64,000 bases of DNA from Occultella kanbiaonis. GTDB taxonomy: Bacteria > Actinomycetota > Actinomycetes > Actinomycetales > Beutenbergiaceae. A program made the position numbers and the translations under genes. A model generated the notes under the pieces. It saw nothing but the letters and a program-made list of their open reading frames with translations. It was not told the DNA's origin and made no database searches. How positions within the stretch are numbered: position 1 is the stretch's first letter; each line of letters starts with the position of its first letter. Positions 43,972 through 53,230 of the stretch are shown here, piece by piece. The stretch spans positions 3,162,001 through 3,226,000 of the forward strand of contig NZ_CP046175.1 of the NCBI RefSeq assembly GCF_009708215.1, read 5' to 3'.

Positions 43972-44510
43972 TTAAAGGTCGTACGCCACGGCGCCCGCAC
44001 AGAGCTGACCGGCAGGCACGGCGGACGCGCCGCCGTCGTAGACCTGTGAGGTGCCTCGGAGTAGCCACTCGAAGGCGGCGTGGCCGGGTGATGCGGCGGA
44101 CAGCCGCGCGGGTGAGGGACGGCGGCCGCCGCGACCGCGCGCTGCACCGCCGGCCGACCAGGCACCAACGCAGGCGCCGAACGTCAACGCCATCACCGCG
44201 CAGGAGGCAGTCGTACCGATGACGAAACTCGAGCCCGCGATGAAGCCCCACCGAGGCCAAGCACCCGGTTCCCGAACGCCTAGGTGCCGCCCGAGACCGG
44301 GTGGTGGGCAGCGAGCTGCGCCGCGGACGTCGCGTTGCACAGAGCAATGACCGCTGCGATCGCGAACGTCATCAGCAAGGCATCACCTGCGGCGGCGCCC
44401 GCTGGCCCCCACCTCGAGAAGAGCCCGGCACCGATGATTATCGCGCTCAGCCCGACGACCACAGCATCGCCGGTCCCGAGCCGGCGGGCGAGCAGCTGGT
44501 GGCTGGTCAC
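43972..44510 (-). pseudogene. Degraded APC-superfamily amino acid permease
   Basis: On the minus strand 44510-44280 reads LARRLGTGDAVVVGLSAIII, then IALCNATSAAQLAAHHPVSG, the first two membrane segments of an APC transporter, and stops at TAG (44282 down to 44280) where GGTY is expected. The frame continues as AFGNRVLG and then shifts near 44255 into PRWGFIAGSSFVIGTTASCA (third segment). Beyond about 44150 nothing permease-like remains. Nonsense, frameshift and loss of the C-terminal three quarters show a true pseudogene. The 43807-43971 stretch before the FMN reductase holds no gene I can support. Confidence 0.75.
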
Positions 44511-44575
44511 CAGGCACCAGGTAGTCCGCCGCCGTGAACAGCGTGCCGCTGGCGAGGACAGCGACGGACCACCCG

Positions 44576-47167
44576 TCAGGGAAGCTGGGTCGTATTCACG
44601 CTCCCCGCGTCGTCGATGGCGATGCCGTTGCCTTCGAGGGTGTTGCCATGAAGCACGGTGTCGTACGCCGCTGACGCGAGGTGGACGCCGGCGAGGGTGT
44701 TGGTGACCGTGTTGCCCTCGACGAGGACCGCTTGCGCGATCGGTCGGTCGACGACCGGGCTGGTCGCGCTGGCGACCATGATCCCTGACCCTCGCGACCA
44801 GCTGTTGAGCTGGGCCGGCGGCAGCGATGTACCGATCCCGGTCAGAGTGTTGCGCCGGACCTCGGCCCCGAAATAGGTGATCGCCAGCACGGAGTTGGTC
44901 GAGTAGCCAAGCCGGCAGCCACCATCACTTGCCGGACCGATGACATTGCAGAACTTGTTGTTGTCGGCGTTCGACGCTCCGGTCGATGTGTTGTCTCTGA
45001 CATCGGAGAAGTAGGCGAAGTCGGCGCGATTTGCCGCGGTATCCCCGAGCGTTGCTCCGAGCCAGATGCCGCCGGTGCCGGCCAGCGTGTTACCGGCCAC
45101 GGTGCTGTCGTAGTGCTTGGTGTACAGCACGATGCCGCCCTTGTTGGTTCCGGCCGTGACGGTGTTGCCCACCACGAGGTTGTCGACGTTCACCGCCAAG
45201 TCGATCGTGTACTGGCTCGTGGAGTCGGGGATCACATCCCATGGACGATCGACCGTGAACGACGTCGTGCTGTTCGCGGTGATGCGGCGCAGCTGTCCTG
45301 TGCCCTTGCCGTCGACGATCGCCACCCATGCATCTACCAGCTCGGACTCGGTGAAGGCCGCGGCGGCATCGGCCAGCTCGTCAGCGTTCGCCGAGGTCAC
45401 GGGCGCCAGCCGGATGCGCACCTGCGACTGCCAGAGGATCCCCTCACCGTCGTTGTCGAGTACCGATCCGTAGTGGCCCGTGACGGTGTTCTTCCCGACG
45501 TAGTACGAGGTCGGGCCGGACAGATCCATGATGCGGTGCTCGAGCGTCCCGGTCGCCTCGTTCCATGGATGCGGCGTGCCCTCCACCGCGCGGAAGTTGC
45601 TCCCCGTCAGATGGTTGCCCTCGATCCATCCCCTACCGCGACTGCGCGGGTTCGGCAGCTGGATCCCGAGGGCCGGCCGCATCGTGTTCCAGATCGAGTT
45701 GAATCGGATCCGCGTGTTGTCGTTGGCGCGGTACTCGATGCCCTCATGGGTTCCTGCGAAGTCGCAGTTCTCGACCACGATGTCCGACTCGGCCCAGATC
45801 ACTGAGCTTCCGCCATCGGCGACCGAGATCTTGACGTCGGAGATCGCATATCCGACCGCTGGGGCGGGCACGGGATCTCGTGGGTCGTCGAGATTGATGT
45901 CGTAGCCGAGCAGGGTGAATGGGGTCAGGATCCCGTAGATGTGACGGTGTTGATCGGAATCGGGCCGGATCGCCTCGGAGACGATCGACAGGTGGGCAAG
46001 AGCGATCGCGCCCTCGTCGGCGTACACGAGCTTCGACGTCTCGCCGTAGCCGCTCGTCGGTGAGGTTCCCCAGGGCGAAGGCAGTGCCGAGCGCCGGATG
46101 ACGGTGCGTGGGTAGTCCGGAGTCGGCATCCCGTTGTACTTCAGGGTGGTTTGCTCCCGCCCTTCGCCCAGCAGGAGCGTCTTTCCCGGAACCCACAGGC
46201 TCGAGACAGAGAAGGTTCCACTACCCAGACGTACGATCGCGCCGCCTCGTGCTCGTGCGGCGTCCAGTGCAGCTTGAACGGCAGCGGTGTCATCGGTTCG
46301 GCCGTCACCGGTCGCACCGTAGTCCCGCGCAGAGATCTCCGAGCGGCCGATCCGATCGAACCACCAGGCCGTGACGCCGGTGAGCTCCTCGATGTAGCGC
46401 CGCCGTGCGTCCGACTTGAGCACGGTGAGCGGGCGCTCGGAGTTCATGCGCACCCAGCCGAGGTCTCCACCGGCGCCGTTCGTGACCTCAGCCACGTAGC
46501 TCTTCCCGTGCCGGGCACGTGCCGGCAGCACGAAGTCCACGGTGAATTCGTCGGCGGCGGTGATCGAGACCGGGATCCTCACTTGACCGTCGATGGCGAC
46601 GAGACGCACGGCAAGACCCTGGACGGTTCCCGATGCGGGGTTGAGGAAGTTCCTGCCGAACAGCCGCACACTCTGACCTCTGGCGGCTCGTGTCTCTGAT
46701 AACCAGAGCGGTTCCGCCCGATTGACGTAGACAGGCCCGGCCGCCTGGACGCCATCGACAGCCCACACGGCGTACGCGTCCCTCGGGGTGCCCACGGGAA
46801 CGAGCCCGTACGACGACCTCTCCGACGAACTCACATGATCGAGCTGGATCGATGCAGCGTCCCGATCGGCCTCTGTCGCTCCCGTGAGCGACTGAGCCAC
46901 GAGCCTGGTCGAGGAGAGCTGGTCGCCGTACAGCCCGAGCACCTGCCCGGCCACCGCCTGACGTGAGCCTTTGAAGGCGATCGGGCCGACGCCACCTGAC
47001 GCTTCGCTGGCACCGACCGCCCCCGCTGCTGATCGGGTGGGGGCGCCGAGTGCCGGTGCAGCCCCTCGCGCTGCCAGAGCGAGCGCAGCTGCCATGCCGC
47101 CGCTTGCGATCAGGAGGTGCCTCCTGCTGATCGCAAGCCCGGGGCGATTGCTGAGTTGATCGTTCAC
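44576..47167 (-). CDS. Tat-exported right-handed beta-helix protein with pectate-lyase-3 domain
   Basis: 863 residues from GTG 47167 with AAAGGAG close upstream. Tat signal ISRRHLLIASGGMAAALALA (about 12-31). Residues about 60-265 hold beta domains including an IPT-like one (RAARGQSVRLFGRNF). From about 285 the pectate_lyase_3 start ISARDYGATGDGRTDDTAAV is plain, followed by a beta-helix with repeated N-G-asparagine-ladder turns (GNTVTAGTNKGGIVLYT; EGNTVTNTLAGVHLAS). The fold occurs in pectate lyases, polygalacturonases and phage depolymerases. Lyase or hydrolase action on an extracellular polysaccharide is likely. An ACATCNRATGT operator candidate precedes it. Confidence 0.85.
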   Translation of the reverse strand: MNDQLSNRPGLAISRRHLLIASGGMAAALALAARGAAPALGAPTRSAAGAVGASEASGGVGPIAFKGSRQAVAGQVLGLYGDQLSSTRLVAQSLTGATEADRDAASIQLDHVSSSERSSYGLVPVGTPRDAYAVWAVDGVQAAGPVYVNRAEPLWLSETRAARGQSVRLFGRNFLNPASGTVQGLAVRLVAIDGQVRIPVSITAADEFTVDFVLPARARHGKSYVAEVTNGAGGDLGWVRMNSERPLTVLKSDARRRYIEELTGVTAWWFDRIGRSEISARDYGATGDGRTDDTAAVQAALDAARARGGAIVRLGSGTFSVSSLWVPGKTLLLGEGREQTTLKYNGMPTPDYPRTVIRRSALPSPWGTSPTSGYGETSKLVYADEGAIALAHLSIVSEAIRPDSDQHRHIYGILTPFTLLGYDINLDDPRDPVPAPAVGYAISDVKISVADGGSSVIWAESDIVVENCDFAGTHEGIEYRANDNTRIRFNSIWNTMRPALGIQLPNPRSRGRGWIEGNHLTGSNFRAVEGTPHPWNEATGTLEHRIMDLSGPTSYYVGKNTVTGHYGSVLDNDGEGILWQSQVRIRLAPVTSANADELADAAAAFTESELVDAWVAIVDGKGTGQLRRITANSTTSFTVDRPWDVIPDSTSQYTIDLAVNVDNLVVGNTVTAGTNKGGIVLYTKHYDSTVAGNTLAGTGGIWLGATLGDTAANRADFAYFSDVRDNTSTGASNADNNKFCNVIGPASDGGCRLGYSTNSVLAITYFGAEVRRNTLTGIGTSLPPAQLNSWSRGSGIMVASATSPVVDRPIAQAVLVEGNTVTNTLAGVHLASAAYDTVLHGNTLEGNGIAIDDAGSVNTTQLP

Positions 47168-47262
47168 GGAGGCTCCTTTGCCGGGGTGGCGCTGGCGCCA
47201 CCGTGGTGCGCAGAACGTGCGCGGGTATGTGGGAATGCAACAGCGGGCTGCTGCGTCGTCGG

Positions 47263-47292
47263 ACGCTAGAGTGAGCAAACATCCAATGTTTA
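47263..47292 (-). promoter_or_regulatory. Promoter with GntR-type operator for the beta-helix gene
   Basis: Minus strand: TAAACA (47292 down to 47287), 18-nt spacer, TAGCGT (47268 down to 47263). The palindrome ACATCCAATGT (47279-47289) overlaps the -35 box, in the same geometry as the copy at 52336. Confidence 0.55.
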
Positions 47293-47423
47293 GGGTTGAT
47301 TGTCGCGAGCGTTGCGCGATGCTGCGCCAACGCTGGTTGGGCCAAGCCGTAAAGCTAGGATCTCTTGCGATCAGATGGCGGCCAGCGCCGCGGTTGTCAT
47401 GGCGCCCGGGCGGACAAGTGTCC

Positions 47424-47440
47424 CCGCCCGCTCCGGGCGG
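47424..47440. terminator. Short GC hairpin in the 47168-47564 gap
   Basis: CCGCCCG (47424-47430) pairs with CGGGCGG (47434-47440) around CTC; no U-tract. It could end the minus-strand operon of which the Gfo/Idh gene at 47565 is last. Apart from this and the promoter at 47263 I see nothing in the 397-nt gap. Confidence 0.35.
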
Positions 47441-47564
47441 TCACATCGGGTAGGTCGAACATCACTGCGGACTCCTTCGTCGTGCGGGTGGATGGACAAC
47501 GGCGACACGTGCGCGGTCGGCATCACCGCGGGCGACCGAGGTCATGGGCCGGAAATGCGCTGGG

Positions 47565-48581
47565 TCAGGCGATCGGTGCGGGTTCGCTCGATCGTGCTCC
47601 GCGCTCGAGCGTGCGCAGCGTCTCGACCAGCGCGGCGCTCTCCCGGAGCCGTCGGGCGTACTGCGGGGGCGTCGGTTCGCCGGCTCGCACCATCCGGGCC
47701 ACCTCCGCCCAGGGGTAGTCGTAGGGCCCACCGGTCCAGGACGATTCCTCGGTGATCCGCGTCGAGCCGGGCCCCACCGCGTCCAGGCGCGCGGTGAGCA
47801 CCCCCTCGCGGGTGGCGAGCCGGACTCGTCCCCGCTCGAAGACCACATCGAGCTCGTTCGCATACGGGTGTCCGTCGTCCACGCAGAACGAACAGAGCAC
47901 CGAGCCGAGGACGCCGTCGCCGAACTCGAGCGAGATCAGGGCGGTGTCGCTGGTGGGCCGCCGGGTGCGCACCCGCGACTGGACCGCGGTTGCCCGCACG
48001 GGTGGGCCCGCCAGATCCACCATGTCGCTGAGCAGGTAGATGCCGAGCCGGGTCACCGGTGCCACCGGGCACAGGTCGGGATCGTCGTACCAGGTGCCGT
48101 CGGGCACCTCGTCGTAGGACGCCCAGCAGCGGCCCTCGAGGGCGATGAGGCGCCCGAGGTCGTGCCGCTGCCGCCAGGTCCAGACCTGGTCGAGGTCGGC
48201 GCCCGGCAGCAACCGCGGTGAGTTCGCCACGAGCACCGTCCCCGCCCGACGGACCGCATCGAGGCTGAGGTCGGCGGCCGCACCGTCGTGCGCGAACGGT
48301 TTCGTTGTCACGACATGCTTGCCAGCGGCCGCGGCCCGGCCGATCAGCGCCGGTCGTACGTCGGGCGAGACGAACAGCCCGACTGCCTCGACCGCCGGGT
48401 CGCCGAACACCTCGGAGACGTCCCGGTACCGGCGCAGCCCGTACTGGTGGCCGACCTCGCTCGCCTTGGCTTCGTCGAGGTCGCAGACGCCGACGACGGC
48501 GATCGTGCTGTTCGCCTGCAACTCGCCCACGATCTGCTCACCGAAGTTCAGACCGATGATCACCATCCGTACCGGCGTCAT
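47565..48581 (-). CDS. Gfo/Idh/MocA-family oxidoreductase
   Basis: 338 residues from ATG 48581. Rossmann motif VIIGLNFGEQIV and a T-K-P motif (93-95), a conservative form of EKP that keeps the catalytic lysine. Last gene of the importer operon, 96 nt after the binding-protein stop. Probably oxidises or reduces a sugar released from the imported oligosaccharide, or acts in non-hydrolytic glycoside cleavage as some family members do. Substrate unknown. Confidence 0.85.
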   Translation of the reverse strand: MTPVRMVIIGLNFGEQIVGELQANSTIAVVGVCDLDEAKASEVGHQYGLRRYRDVSEVFGDPAVEAVGLFVSPDVRPALIGRAAAAGKHVVTTKPFAHDGAAADLSLDAVRRAGTVLVANSPRLLPGADLDQVWTWRQRHDLGRLIALEGRCWASYDEVPDGTWYDDPDLCPVAPVTRLGIYLLSDMVDLAGPPVRATAVQSRVRTRRPTSDTALISLEFGDGVLGSVLCSFCVDDGHPYANELDVVFERGRVRLATREGVLTARLDAVGPGSTRITEESSWTGGPYDYPWAEVARMVRAGEPTPPQYARRLRESAALVETLRTLERGARSSEPAPIA

Positions 48582-48677
48582 GGGGCGCTCTCACGATGCC
48601 CGACAGCGGGTGCTCGCCCGGGTAGGCCGGCCCGGCTTTCCGCGTGGTTGCGGCGGGCCGCGCCCGGCCGGTCGCCG

Positions 48678-50222
48678 TCAGCCATTCTGGGCGGCCAGCT
48701 CCTCGGCCGCCGCCTGCAGGTCGGCGCCACCGTTGGCGTTCCACTCGTCGACGAAGTCGTCGAATTGCGAGATCGGCCGGCTTCCGTTGATGAACTCCGT
48801 GTAGCTGGTGATCTTGAGGTTCTTCAGGTTCGCCCAGCTGGTGCCGGCGCCCGGGACCGCGGAGGCCTTGCCGAAATAATCGACGATCGTGTCGGAGCCG
48901 TACTCGTCCTGCAGGTCGCGCAGGGCCGGGTCGGGGACGGCGGCGATGTCCGAGAGCCGGCTCGGCACGATCCCCACGTAGGGGTAGGGGCCGAGCCCGT
49001 CCTCCTCCCTGCGGGCCCCATCGACGAAGTCGCCGAGGTAGGTGACCCCACCCTCAAGGCCGGCCGCTGCATCGGTGAGCTCATAGTGCGTGCCCTCCTC
49101 GCCGAAGACCAGTTCGGTGGCGAGATCCTCGTCGGCGTAGATCCGCTCCAGCACGCCCAGGATCAGCGCGAGCCGCTCCGGGTCCTCGGACGTCGCGACG
49201 TTGAAGGTCAGGCTGTTGCCGGCGGTGCCCCACGCCCAGGCGCCACGTCCGCCAGGGCCCTCGAGCGGACGCGTGAAGCCCATCTCCGCGTTCGGGTTGG
49301 TGGAGCGGGCCAGGTTGATGCCGCTGGTCGGGTTGTCGGTGTTGAGCATGTTGAACGCGGTGTAGTCGTGGAACGCGACGCTGCCCTCGACCACGCGCTG
49401 CCACTGGGCACCGGACTCGGTGGTGGCGAACTCCGGGTCGATGTAGCCGGCCTGGTACCAGTCGGCGAGCAGGGCCAACGCCTCGCGGGCGCCCTCGGTG
49501 ACCGCCCCGTTGACCAGGTTGCCGTCGATCTCCTGCCACGCCGTCGGCATCGCACCGTGGGCACCGAAGATGGTGTGGAATGCGGCGAAGTCGCTCGCCC
49601 CGGACGTGGACATGCCGACGATCCCGGCCTCCTTCAGCGCCGCGAACGCCGCCTCGGCGTCCGCCAACGTCGACGGTGTCCCGTCGATCCCGACCGAGGC
49701 GAGCAGGTCGGTGCGCCAGATGCTCGCAGAGGACCAGCGGCCGTTGTAGTACGTCGGCAGACCGTAGTTGCGGCCGTCGACGTTCTGGTAGAACCAGCCC
49801 TGCGGCCATTCCGCGTCGATCGCCGCGGACAGGGTCGGAGCGTGTTCGGTGATGGTCTCCCGGGGCACTTCGCCGAGCACGCCCTGCGCAGCGAACCGCT
49901 GCACCTGGTCGGGGTCGAGGACGAAGATCGAGTCGGGGATGTCTCCGCCGGCCAGCAGTGCCTGCAACCGGGTCAGGTAGTCGCCCTGGCTGACCGAGAT
50001 CGTGCGCAGGGTGACCTCGAACTCCTCCTCCACGCGTCGGATCCCGAAGGGGTCGTCGCCGAGGACGAGCGGGCGGCCGGCCCAGAACAGCTCGGTGGGT
50101 CCGGAGGAACCGCTGGAGCCGCTCTGTGGCGTGTCGTTCGAGCAGGCCGCGAGCGCGGCCATGCCGACGGCGCCGGTCGTGGCGAGGAAGCCGCGGCGGG
50201 TGAGTCGGGGGTAGCTGGACAT
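48678..50222 (-). CDS. ABC importer solute-binding lipoprotein (LplA/YtcQ type), Tat-dependent
   Basis: 514 residues from ATG 50222 (ACGGAG 6 nt upstream). TRRGFLATTG (8-17) is a Tat motif and LAAC at 24-27 a lipobox, so it is a Tat-exported lipoprotein. At over 500 residues with NGRWSSASIWRTDLLASVGI it fits the LplA/YtcQ group of large CUT1 binding proteins that take complex plant oligosaccharides. Partners are the two upstream permeases. Confidence 0.9.
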   Translation of the reverse strand: MSSYPRLTRRGFLATTGAVGMAALAACSNDTPQSGSSGSSGPTELFWAGRPLVLGDDPFGIRRVEEEFEVTLRTISVSQGDYLTRLQALLAGGDIPDSIFVLDPDQVQRFAAQGVLGEVPRETITEHAPTLSAAIDAEWPQGWFYQNVDGRNYGLPTYYNGRWSSASIWRTDLLASVGIDGTPSTLADAEAAFAALKEAGIVGMSTSGASDFAAFHTIFGAHGAMPTAWQEIDGNLVNGAVTEGAREALALLADWYQAGYIDPEFATTESGAQWQRVVEGSVAFHDYTAFNMLNTDNPTSGINLARSTNPNAEMGFTRPLEGPGGRGAWAWGTAGNSLTFNVATSEDPERLALILGVLERIYADEDLATELVFGEEGTHYELTDAAAGLEGGVTYLGDFVDGARREEDGLGPYPYVGIVPSRLSDIAAVPDPALRDLQDEYGSDTIVDYFGKASAVPGAGTSWANLKNLKITSYTEFINGSRPISQFDDFVDEWNANGGADLQAAAEELAAQNG

Positions 50223-50264
50223 GAGCATCTCCGTTGATGGGTTGGGGTGGGAGGTGGTGGTCGG

Positions 50265-51230
50265 TCAGCCCTTGACGGAACCGAGAAGGATCCCGCGGGC
50301 GAAGTACTTCTGGAGGAATGGATAGAGGCAGATGATCGGGATCGTCGCGACCATGAGGGCGGCCGCGGAGAGGGTCTGGACGTTCGCGAAGGCCTGCTGG
50401 GTGGTGTCGAGCGAGCCCTCGACCAGTGGGGTCGACCGGGAGAGCACGGCGTTGCGGACGAACATCTGCAGCACCTGCTTGTCCGGGTCGGTGATGTACA
50501 GGAGGGCGTCGAACCAGGCGTTCCAGTTCGCCAGCGCCACCCACAGCGCCACCACGGCCAGGACCGGCTTCGACAACGGCAGCACGATCCGGAACATGAT
50601 CTGGAGTTCGGAGGCCCCGTCGATCCGGCCGGAGTCCGTCAGCTCCCGCGGGATCGCCTGGAAGAAGTTGCGCATGATGATCACGTTGAACGCGGTCACC
50701 GACCCCGGGAGTGCGAGCGCCCAGACCGTGTCGAGCAGGCCGAGGCTGCGCACGAGCAGGTACATCGCGAGGAAGCCACCGGAGACGAGCAACGAGAACA
50801 CGAGCACGAAGTTGAGCAACCGGCGGTGCGGGAACTCCGGTTGCGCGAGCGGATAGGCGACCGACGCCGTCAGCAGCACGGCCAGCACGGTCGCCAGCAC
50901 AGTCCGGATGATCGTGTTCCGGTAGGCGGTGAAGATCCCCGAGTCCGAGAGGACCGTCCGGTAGGACTCGAATGTGATCTCGGTGGGGAACAGGTGCCAG
51001 CCGGTCTGCATCGCCTGCGCCGGCGTGCTCAGCGAGATCGTGAACTGGTACAGGAACGGGTAGACGGTGGCGAGGGCGAGCAGCACCAGGACGACGGCGA
51101 TGATCACGTCCGCGACCCGGTCCCCCGCGGTGCGGCGGATCCTGGTTCCGTTCGTCCGGCGGCCCTGGTGCGGCTGCGTCGCCGGGCGCTGAGGGGCGAC
51201 GGCGACGGCCGCCGGTTGGTGGTCGATCAT
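50265..51230 (-). CDS. ABC importer permease (LplC/YtcP type)
   Basis: 321 residues, ATG at 51230 overlapping the preceding stop by one base. Six membrane segments; EAA-like loop DSGRIDGASELQIMFRIVLP and C-terminus FARGILLGSVKG, the characteristic ending of the LplC/YtcP group. Pairs with the 51230-52159 permease. No ATPase gene nearby; a shared MsiK-type ATPase is expected. Confidence 0.92.
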   Translation of the reverse strand: MIDHQPAAVAVAPQRPATQPHQGRRTNGTRIRRTAGDRVADVIIAVVLVLLALATVYPFLYQFTISLSTPAQAMQTGWHLFPTEITFESYRTVLSDSGIFTAYRNTIIRTVLATVLAVLLTASVAYPLAQPEFPHRRLLNFVLVFSLLVSGGFLAMYLLVRSLGLLDTVWALALPGSVTAFNVIIMRNFFQAIPRELTDSGRIDGASELQIMFRIVLPLSKPVLAVVALWVALANWNAWFDALLYITDPDKQVLQMFVRNAVLSRSTPLVEGSLDTTQQAFANVQTLSAAALMVATIPIICLYPFLQKYFARGILLGSVKG

Positions 51231-52159
51231 CAGAACAGGCTCCGCTCGGGGTCGATTCGTCGGGTCACCCAGTTGCCGAGCAGCACGAGGGTCAGCCCGA
51301 CCACCGCCTGGAACACCGACGCGGCCATCGACAGGGAGAAGTCGAAGGACAGCAACTGGCGCAGCACGTAGGTGTCGATGATGTCCGCGACCTGCTGGGT
51401 GGACGGGGTGGTGAGGTTGTAGACCTGATCGAACCCGACGGCCAGGAAGCTCGAGAGCGAGAGCAGGAACATGATCGCCACAGTGGGGGCGATCCCGGGC
51501 AGGGTGACGTGCCGGATCTGCTGCCACCGGTTCGCCCCGTCCATCCGGGCGGCCTCGTGCAGCGTCGGGTCGATACCGGCCAGGGCCGCGATGTAGATGA
51601 TCGCGCCCCAGCCAACGGTCGCCCAGATCTTCGAGACCACGTAGATCACGTAGAACCACTGGGACTGCAGCAGCCATGGCTGTCCGTCGATCCCGAACAG
51701 CCCCAGGAACGCGTTGACCGGGCCGGCCGAGCCGAGGAACTGGAACAGGATGCTCGCCAGGACCACCCACGAGATGAAGTGCGGCAGATAGGACAGGGTC
51801 TGCACGAGCCGCTTGAACGGGTTCCAGCGCAGCTCGTTCAGCAGCAGCGCCAGCACGATCGGCGCCGGGAACACGATGATCAGATCCAGCCCGGCCAGGA
51901 CGAGGGTGTTGCGGATCGCCTGCCCGAAGTCGGCTCCGGCGAACAGGCGGCGGAAGTTGTCCAGCCCGGCCCAGTCGCTGCCCCAGATGCCCTCGATCAC
52001 CGAGAAGTTCTTGAACGCGATGATGATCCCCGGCAACGGGCCGTAGGCGAACACCATGAAGATGATGAAGCCGGGCAGGAAGATCAGGATCAGCGGCAGG
52101 TAGCGCCGGTAGGGGCTCCTGCGACGCCGCTGGGCGGCCGCACCGGTGAGGGTACTCAT
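51230..52159 (-). CDS. ABC importer permease (LplB/YteP type)
   Basis: 309 residues if started at ATG 52159, the usual length for LplB-type permeases; an in-frame ATG at 52246 would add 29 residues but lacks a ribosome site. RRRRSPYRRYLPLILIFLPG leads the first membrane segment; EAA loop EAARMDGANRWQQIRHVTLP; end RRIDPERSLF is typical of the group. In Bacillus, relatives import rhamnogalacturonan or complex plant oligosaccharides. First transporter gene of the operon. Confidence 0.9.
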   Translation of the reverse strand: MSTLTGAAAQRRRRSPYRRYLPLILIFLPGFIIFMVFAYGPLPGIIIAFKNFSVIEGIWGSDWAGLDNFRRLFAGADFGQAIRNTLVLAGLDLIIVFPAPIVLALLLNELRWNPFKRLVQTLSYLPHFISWVVLASILFQFLGSAGPVNAFLGLFGIDGQPWLLQSQWFYVIYVVSKIWATVGWGAIIYIAALAGIDPTLHEAARMDGANRWQQIRHVTLPGIAPTVAIMFLLSLSSFLAVGFDQVYNLTTPSTQQVADIIDTYVLRQLLSFDFSLSMAASVFQAVVGLTLVLLGNWVTRRIDPERSLF

Positions 52160-52227
52160 CGAGCCGGCGCGACCTCTCCGCTGGCGCGGCGCAACGCCGT
52201 CCGCCCGCTGCAACCGAGCACTGCCAT
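52156..52227 (-). CDS. Possible 23-codon leader ORF coupled to the LplB-type permease
   Basis: ATG at 52227, preceded by AGGGAG, opens a 23-codon frame whose TGA (52158 down to 52156) overlaps the permease ATG at 52159 as ATGA. The peptide (MAVLGCSGRTALRRASGEVA plus three residues) resembles nothing known. It may be a translational coupling leader or chance. Confidence 0.25.
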   Translation of the reverse strand: MAVLGCSGRTALRRASGEVAPAR

Positions 52228-52335
52228 AGGAGGACTCCCTTGTCATCAGGCCCGCCGGATCGACATTCAGTCACCTCTGACCGGGTCTGAGCACGGCCTC
52301 CAGCGGGCAACCTGTGAGCAAGAGTGTTGGACAAA

Positions 52336-52349
52336 ACATCGGATGTCAA
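52336..52349. promoter_or_regulatory. GntR-type operator overlapping a consensus -35 box
   Basis: ACATCGGATGT (52336-52346) is an 11-bp palindrome overlapping minus-strand TTGACA (52349 down to 52344), the -35 of the importer operon; CACTCT lies 17 nt further. The same site sits about 90 nt upstream of the esterase-GntR operon on the plus strand, so one repressor could control both directions. Confidence 0.6.
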
Positions 52350-52431
52350 GGGTCTTGTGTTGCCCGATCCGTCGAGTTCATGTCAGGATCGCGTCGAAAG
52401 ATCGGGTCTTTACGAGACGAGGAGGTCAGCG

Positions 52432-53148
52432 GTGTCCCAAGTCCTGCCACCGGTCGAGGTGCGCCTCCAGGGCACTCCCGGCCGCGGGTTCGTGCTGGTG
52501 CTCCCGGGCGGCGGCTACACGTCGCTGTCGCCCGCGGAGGCCGAGCCGGTGTGTGCGTGGCTGACCGCGGCCGGGATCCCGAACGGGCTGCTGCGCTACT
52601 CCGTGGACCCGGCGCGCCACCCCGAGCCCTTGGTCCAGGTGCTCGATGCGGTGCACCGGCTCCGGGAGCAGGTCGACGGGCCGATCGCAGTCATGGGCTT
52701 CTCGGCCGGTGGCCACCTGGCCGGCCTCGCCGCCACCGCCACCGCCTCCGAACGGCAGCTGCGGGAGTCCTGGGGACCCGGCGGGGTGACCCGGCCCGAC
52801 CTTGCCGTCCTCGCCTACCCGGTGACCGCCTTCCACCGCCGACCGATGCGGTCGATGGCCGCGTCGCTGCTGGGATCGGACCCGGCGCCCGAGGACCTGG
52901 CCGCCATGAGCCTGGAGTCCCGTGTCGACGCCACGACTCCCCCGTTCTTCATCTGGCACACCAGTACGGATCCGAGCGTGCCCGCCGATGACTCGGTCCA
53001 GCTCGCGCAGGCCCTCCTGGCCGGCTCTCGCCCGGTGGCGTTGCACCTGTTCGCGTCCGGTGGCCACGCCCTCGGGGTGGCCGATGGTGTCGAAGCCAGC
53101 GCGTGGAAGTCCCTGTGCCTACGCTGGCTGGAGCACCATGGTCTCTAG
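52432..53148 (+). CDS. Alpha/beta-hydrolase, probable carbohydrate esterase
   Basis: 238 residues from GTG 52432, GGAGG 6 nt upstream. Oxyanion LPGGGY, nucleophile Ser91 in GFSAGG, Asp180 in STDPSVP and His212 in GGHALG form the triad. Cytosolic BD-FAE/acetyl-xylan-esterase-like member without signal peptide. Likely removes acetyl or similar groups from imported oligosaccharides before the glycosidase and lyase-like enzymes downstream act. Confidence 0.85.
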   Translation: MSQVLPPVEVRLQGTPGRGFVLVLPGGGYTSLSPAEAEPVCAWLTAAGIPNGLLRYSVDPARHPEPLVQVLDAVHRLREQVDGPIAVMGFSAGGHLAGLAATATASERQLRESWGPGGVTRPDLAVLAYPVTAFHRRPMRSMAASLLGSDPAPEDLAAMSLESRVDATTPPFFIWHTSTDPSVPADDSVQLAQALLAGSRPVALHLFASGGHALGVADGVEASAWKSLCLRWLEHHGL

Positions 53149-53230
53149 CCGGCCCGCGCCCGTCCGCGCGCTCGTCGCCCCACCCGATCCGGTTCGCCGC
53201 CGAACCGGTCGTCAACAAGAACGGAAGACC

